A DNA stretch of 64,000 bases from Deltaproteobacteria bacterium (GTDB taxonomy: Bacteria; Bdellovibrionota; JAJCYS01). A program made the position numbers and the translations under genes. Below are positions 60,629-64,000 of the stretch, piece after piece (the stretch's first letter is position 1; each line of letters begins with the position of its first letter). The stretch is from NCBI GenBank assembly GCA_029262815.1, contig JAJCYS010000051.1, forward strand, positions 1 to 64,000, read 5' to 3'. The notes under the pieces are model-generated. The model saw nothing but the letters and a program-made list of their open reading frames with translations, was not told where the DNA came from and made no database searches.

Positions 60629-61642
60629 ATGCCAATAAGCGATACGCTCTTATCATTATCAAAATCGGAACTTCTGAAGTTGAAGTTATGCGATTTAAAA
60701 CTAAAACTGAATCAAACACCTGTGCACGCTTTAATCCAACAGCTATATCATGAATTGAAGTCTAAAGATCTCGTGTTTCGTCCTCATTTTTGGTTGTCGA
60801 ATGAATGGTTTTCACCTGATGGCATTCCTGGCGTAGCCATCCCTTTTTATCTTGCGCATCCGCGGTTAATAAAATTAGAGCGTGAGATGATGTTAGAAGC
60901 TGAAGGGGACGATAGAGAAATTTGTATGAAAATATTGCGTCATGAGGCTGGGCATGCCATTGATAACGCATTTCGATTGCGTCGAAAAAAAGAACGCACC
61001 AAAGCTTTTGGTCACTCAACACTCAAATATCCCAAAATGTACGTCCCAAAGCCCTACAGCAAAAAATATGTTCGAAATTTACATCGATGGTACGCTCAAA
61101 GCCATCCAGATGAAGATTTTGCTGAAACGTTCGCCGTATGGCTAGATCCTTCGTCGAATTGGGTCGAATGGTACCGAAAATGGCCCGCGTACAAAAAGCT
61201 CCTCTATATGGATAAACTGATGCATTCACTGATGCATAAAAAGCAACCTGTTCAATCTAAAACACAGCTTGACCCCTTATCTTCATTTAAAGAAACGTTA
61301 GAGACGTACTACAGTGAAAAACGAAAATATTATCAGATAGAAAATCCCAAATTTAATGAACAAAAGTTAAAAAAAATATTTTCTGGAACTCAGGAAACGA
61401 ATGTTGAAGCTTGTAAATTTATTCAAAAAAATCGACATAAAATCTGTTCTGAACTCTCCAAATGGACGGGTGTCTATCGATACACTATTAATTCATTGCT
61501 CTCAGAAATATTGGTATTTACGAAAAATTATAACTTGAGATTAGATAAGGAAGAGAGTGAGACTTTACATAATTTTCTAATGTATATGACTGTTCAAACC
61601 ATGAATTTTGTCCACCGAGGCTATCATCACCAACTATTATGA
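60629..61642 (+). CDS. Putative zinc metallopeptidase (Peptidase_Mx-like)
   Basis: The protein has 337 residues, no signal peptide, with AGGAAG before the ATG. The HExxH-type zinc site is RHEAGHAIDNAF at about residues 104-115, and a second acidic motif DEDFAETFAVWL about 70 residues later provides a Glu as a probable third ligand. Both are characteristic of the putative zinc-binding metallo-peptidase family, which is uncharacterised. Its stop overlaps the start of the next gene by four bases (ATGA), so it is translationally coupled to an ATP-grasp ligase; I recall this pairing in other proteobacteria. Confidence 0.82.
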   Translation: MPISDTLLSLSKSELLKLKLCDLKLKLNQTPVHALIQQLYHELKSKDLVFRPHFWLSNEWFSPDGIPGVAIPFYLAHPRLIKLEREMMLEAEGDDREICMKILRHEAGHAIDNAFRLRRKKERTKAFGHSTLKYPKMYVPKPYSKKYVRNLHRWYAQSHPDEDFAETFAVWLDPSSNWVEWYRKWPAYKKLLYMDKLMHSLMHKKQPVQSKTQLDPLSSFKETLETYYSEKRKYYQIENPKFNEQKLKKIFSGTQETNVEACKFIQKNRHKICSELSKWTGVYRYTINSLLSEILVFTKNYNLRLDKEESETLHNFLMYMTVQTMNFVHRGYHHQLL

Positions 61643-62640
61643 AGCAACTAAGAGTACTATTACTAGTCCACGAAGATTTAGTGCCTCCTGACTCCACTTC
61701 TGCCAAAGAGCGTGAGAGTGGGGAATGGAAAACGGAGTACGATGTCCAACAAGCATTGAAAAAGCTTTCTCATGAGGTGAAAGTAGTTGGTGTCAGAACC
61801 GGACTACGTCCCATTTACGAATCTGTAACTGAATGGAAGCCGAATGTTGTGTTTAACCTGCTCGAAGAGTTTGATGGAGAATCTCTCTTTGATCAACATG
61901 TTGTGAGTTATCTTGAACTACTGGGTATTCCATATACAGGTTGCAGTCCGTGTGGGCTAACGTTGGCAAGAAACAAAGCGCTTGCTAAAAAAATACTCAC
62001 CTATCATCGCATCCAGATACCGTCTTTTTTTGTATGTAAACGCGGCAGAAAGGTCATTCGAACCGCAAAGCATGAATTTCCATTAATCGTGAAATCAATC
62101 ACGGAAGAAGCTTCTTTAGGCATTTCAAAAGCATCAATTGTAACCAACGATGAGAAATTAATTGAGCGTGTTGCATTTGTGCATGAATATCTTGGAAAAG
62201 ATGCCATTATTGAAAGTTATATTGAAGGCCGAGAACTCTATGTGGGGGTTTTAGGTCACCGGAGACTAACCGTATTTTCACCGTGGGAATTATTTTTTAA
62301 TCAAAAAAGTAGTCAAATGCCAAAAATCGCAACGCGAATGTTGAAATGGAATGTGGCTTATCAAAAAAAGCATAAAATTAAAACTGGAGCTGCAAAACCA
62401 GACTTAGGCCCTATCAAAAACCAACTAACCCACCTTTCAAAGCGTATATATCGCGCATTAGATTTAAATGGATATGCAAGATTAGATTTTAGATTGACTC
62501 AAGACAATCAGGTTTATTTCATTGAAGCTAATCCCAATCCCGATATTTCTCGTGATGAAGATTTTGCTGCCTCCGCTAAAGCGCTTGGTGTTGACTATCC
62601 AACGCTTATTTCGAAAATCTTAAACTTATCCCAAAAATAG
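61639..62640 (+). CDS. ATP-grasp ligase related to D-alanine-D-alanine ligase
   Basis: The protein has 333 residues. The N-terminal domain starts LRVLLLVHEDLVPPDS and includes VVFNLLEEFDGESLFDQHVVSYLELLGIPYTGCSPCGLTLARNKALAKKIL, the Ddl-like substrate region. The ATP-grasp domain follows: FPLIVKSITEEASLGISKASIV, IIESYIEGRELYVGVLG, and FIEANPNPDISRDEDFA, with the acidic metal ligands. It differs from true Ddl in lacking the usual KP-x-x-E-GSS loop, so a different carboxylate/amine pair is likely. It is coupled to the upstream metallopeptidase, which suggests ligation and cleavage of a peptide or amide in one pathway. Confidence 0.85.
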   Translation: MKQLRVLLLVHEDLVPPDSTSAKERESGEWKTEYDVQQALKKLSHEVKVVGVRTGLRPIYESVTEWKPNVVFNLLEEFDGESLFDQHVVSYLELLGIPYTGCSPCGLTLARNKALAKKILTYHRIQIPSFFVCKRGRKVIRTAKHEFPLIVKSITEEASLGISKASIVTNDEKLIERVAFVHEYLGKDAIIESYIEGRELYVGVLGHRRLTVFSPWELFFNQKSSQMPKIATRMLKWNVAYQKKHKIKTGAAKPDLGPIKNQLTHLSKRIYRALDLNGYARLDFRLTQDNQVYFIEANPNPDISRDEDFAASAKALGVDYPTLISKILNLSQK

Positions 62641-62813
62641 GGCTTCGCTTTGCCTCATTTTTATTCCTGTAGCTGGTACCATGAGTTCGATTCCCAGTTT
62701 TACTGTAATTCGCCATACCGAGAAGCTCGTTAAGTCCTGAAAAGCTATAGTTATGACCTGAATAGGTACCTTCATAGGTTCTAGGGATTGTTGGTTGAAA
62801 GTGATTTGAGCAT
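62641..62813 (-). pseudogene. Possible eutB N-terminal remnant (ethanolamine ammonia-lyase)
   Basis: On the minus strand an AGGAGGGG site precedes an ATG at 62813, but its frame stops after 10 codons. The frame one base over carries on as RTYEGTYSGHNYSFSGLNELL, then GMANYSKTGNRTHGTSYRNKNEAKR, down to the ATP-grasp gene stop. That resembles the N-terminus of EutB (Y-x-F-x-[DG]-L-x-E-LL-x-x-A-x-x-x-[KR]-[ST]-G), so a frameshifted fragment of the large subunit is plausible. The rest of the gene is missing. Similarity is short and the call is tentative. Confidence 0.4.
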
Positions 62814-62895
62814 AAAGTCCCCTCCTGGTTGGGTCAAGATGCTGCTATTTTAAACCGTAACGTGACATAGGTACCGCGTGTTTGTTCTGAAAATA

Positions 62896-62924
62896 TTGCC
62901 TTCAAAAAACGCCTGTGGTATAAC
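62896..62924 (+). promoter_or_regulatory. Sigma-70-type promoter for orphan family member D
   Basis: TTGCCT (62,896-62,901) and TATAAC (62,919-62,924) lie 17 bases apart. The ATG at 62937 is only 12 bases after the -10 box, so the leader would be about 5-6 bases, and no Shine-Dalgarno sequence is visible. Confidence 0.45.
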
Positions 62925-62936
62925 TTTTTTCCATTT

Positions 62937-64000
62937 ATGCGTATTTTTATTTTGTTAGTAATGTTTTATTCGGTGCTGCCAAACATTCTTTTGGCCAGTT
63001 GTCAGGATACGATTATTCAGTATCTTGAAAATATTAGCCCATCTGTGATCATTCCTAAAAAACGGCTCATTTTTCGAAACTGGAGAACAGCTGATACCAC
63101 AAGGCAGATGCAACGGGTGAAGTCATTCCGGAATGATTTAAGGCAGTTTGGTGCTCAAATTAAGCGTATGAACAATAATCGAGTCCCTAACTTTTTAGTT
63201 TATCCTGCTGGTGGATTCGATTTAGCTACGGCTGATCTACTTTTCCCTGAAACACAATTTATCGTTATCATTAATGATGTTGGACCATTTCTAAATCACA
63301 ACACGATCAATAGCACAAATAATTTGGATTATAGTCGAGAAGCGATTTGGCATAATCCGGAGTGGGGTTGGGGGCTTGGGCTCACGCACTTTGGGCGTCT
63401 TCAGAATAGATCTGCAGTTTGGGGAATTGCTCCGCTTATTTTAGCAAGACATAAAACTTATTTTGGAAATCGATTTCGCCCTATCAGTATTACCGCCTAC
63501 CCATCGAAGAGCTCAGGTGGTTATGGTTGTCATGGATGTTTGGAATACCAGTTAGGCCATGTAAAAAAAACGTTAATATATATTCAGGCAAAAGTAGAAT
63601 CCAAATTCGGTGCTGATAACGGGCAATTTTCGACTCAAATAGCGATGGGATCAAAAGAGGGAGTAAAAACCCCAATTCCAATTTCATTGTTTGAGCCAAT
63701 GGATGTACTTCTTGGACGAGGGTCGATGGGATTTCTAGATGTTAATGGTAATTTGAGTACGTTTTTTAGTTATGTAAAAAGAAATAAAGGCTTACTTGTA
63801 GAGGGGTGCCTTGATCACAAATCACAATGGGAGTTAAGCCATAAATATTTAGTCGATATCGAAGAACCTGTACAGGAATTGGTATCTCATGACGGAGAAA
63901 TAAAAATAACACGATTTATCGAAATCTATGCTGCGGACGGAAAGCAGTATGTTGTCGATCACGTATCAGATCCAGATATTTTATTTTCATACGCCAAAGG
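62937..64000 (+). CDS. Secreted protein, orphan YPxGGxD family, member D (runs off the right edge)
   Basis: An open frame of at least 354 codons starts at the ATG at 62937 and continues without a stop to the last base. The signal peptide is MRIFILLVMFYSVLPNILLA, then SCQDTIIQYLENI. Landmarks match member C: LVYPAGGFDLATADLLFP, VIINDVGPFL, CHGC in GYGCHGCLEYQLG, TLIYIQAKVE, LLGRGSMGFL, LLVEGCLDH and FSYAKG at the edge. It is about 30 residues longer than member C, with an extra segment (FIEIYAADGKQYVVDHVSD) before FSY. The end is missing but should be only a few codons away. Function unknown. Confidence 0.75.
   Translation, partial: MRIFILLVMFYSVLPNILLASCQDTIIQYLENISPSVIIPKKRLIFRNWRTADTTRQMQRVKSFRNDLRQFGAQIKRMNNNRVPNFLVYPAGGFDLATADLLFPETQFIVIINDVGPFLNHNTINSTNNLDYSREAIWHNPEWGWGLGLTHFGRLQNRSAVWGIAPLILARHKTYFGNRFRPISITAYPSKSSGGYGCHGCLEYQLGHVKKTLIYIQAKVESKFGADNGQFSTQIAMGSKEGVKTPIPISLFEPMDVLLGRGSMGFLDVNGNLSTFFSYVKRNKGLLVEGCLDHKSQWELSHKYLVDIEEPVQELVSHDGEIKITRFIEIYAADGKQYVVDHVSDPDILFSYAK

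Noticed and set aside
62680..62710. tRNA-like string TTCGATTCCCA
   Set aside because: No matching acceptor, D or anticodon stems around it; it falls within the likely eutB remnant.
1..64000. CRISPR arrays, rRNA genes, tRNA genes, phage or plasmid modules
   Set aside because: I found no regularly spaced identical repeats, no rRNA or tRNA cloverleaf sequence, and no integrase, capsid, transposase or replication genes.

Overview
The window is a gene-dense, AT-rich bacterial chromosome segment. About 60 protein genes are packed on both strands with short gaps. I see no rRNA, tRNA, CRISPR array or phage module. The cell is Gram-negative: there is a large AsmA-type envelope protein, many lipoproteins with a clear lipobox, a prohibitin-like lipoprotein, an MscS channel, and many proteins with Sec signal peptides. 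The mix of secreted serine proteases, a secreted nuclease/phosphodiesterase, a GH5 glycosidase, HEAT-repeat lipoproteins and many orphan secreted proteins recalls Bdellovibrionota or another former deltaproteobacterial lineage. That placement is inference; no marker gene settles it.

Layout. 1-5,350: metabolic and small membrane genes (RidA-like, DUF1304, LysE/ArgO exporter, threonine/serine dehydratase, Cdd1-like), plus a decayed typA fragment. 5,355-18,770: mostly secreted or lipoproteins of unknown role around rocD, with a Fur-box-like site between two divergent secreted-protein genes, a tandem pair of paralogous secreted proteins and a GH5 glycosidase. 18,900-29,200: a 1,624-residue secreted protein, a secreted methyltransferase-like protein and a HEAT-repeat lipoprotein. 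29,200-43,000: a more ordinary stretch (asnB, EamA transporter, a fused glycosyltransferase, a kinase-like phosphotransferase, patatin, pdxH, MscS) with two members of an orphan secreted family inside it. 42,800-53,600: secreted and lipoproteins, SPFH lipoprotein, DUF805, a YfcH-type epimerase fused to a SRPBCC domain, and an 1,173-residue HEAT-like secreted protein. 53,600-64,000: thioesterase, HELAH secreted protein, AsmA protein with regular internal repeats, trypsin-like protease, a two-gene metallopeptidase/ATP-grasp operon, and a partial orphan-family gene running off the edge.

The most notable signal is a family of four secreted proteins (32,908-34,080; 34,083-35,210; 45,214-46,230 minus; 62,937 to the right edge). 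They share a YP-x-[SG]-G-x-D motif, a later RG[SA]M motif, a Glu-Gly and a C-terminal FSY-x-x-G element, with no function I recognise. Several unrelated-looking secreted families here share the same mature N-terminus (signal peptide, a few residues, one Cys, then an amphipathic helix), which hints at a common export, folding or anchoring route.

Genome-decay and mobile traces: two complete MITE-like elements (181 and 183 bp) with perfect inverted ends and a related core, one collapsed MITE that supplies a stop codon, a 66-bp near-perfect palindrome, three copies of a short dispersed hairpin repeat (one read into a protease ORF), and two gene remnants (typA C-terminus, probable eutB N-terminus).
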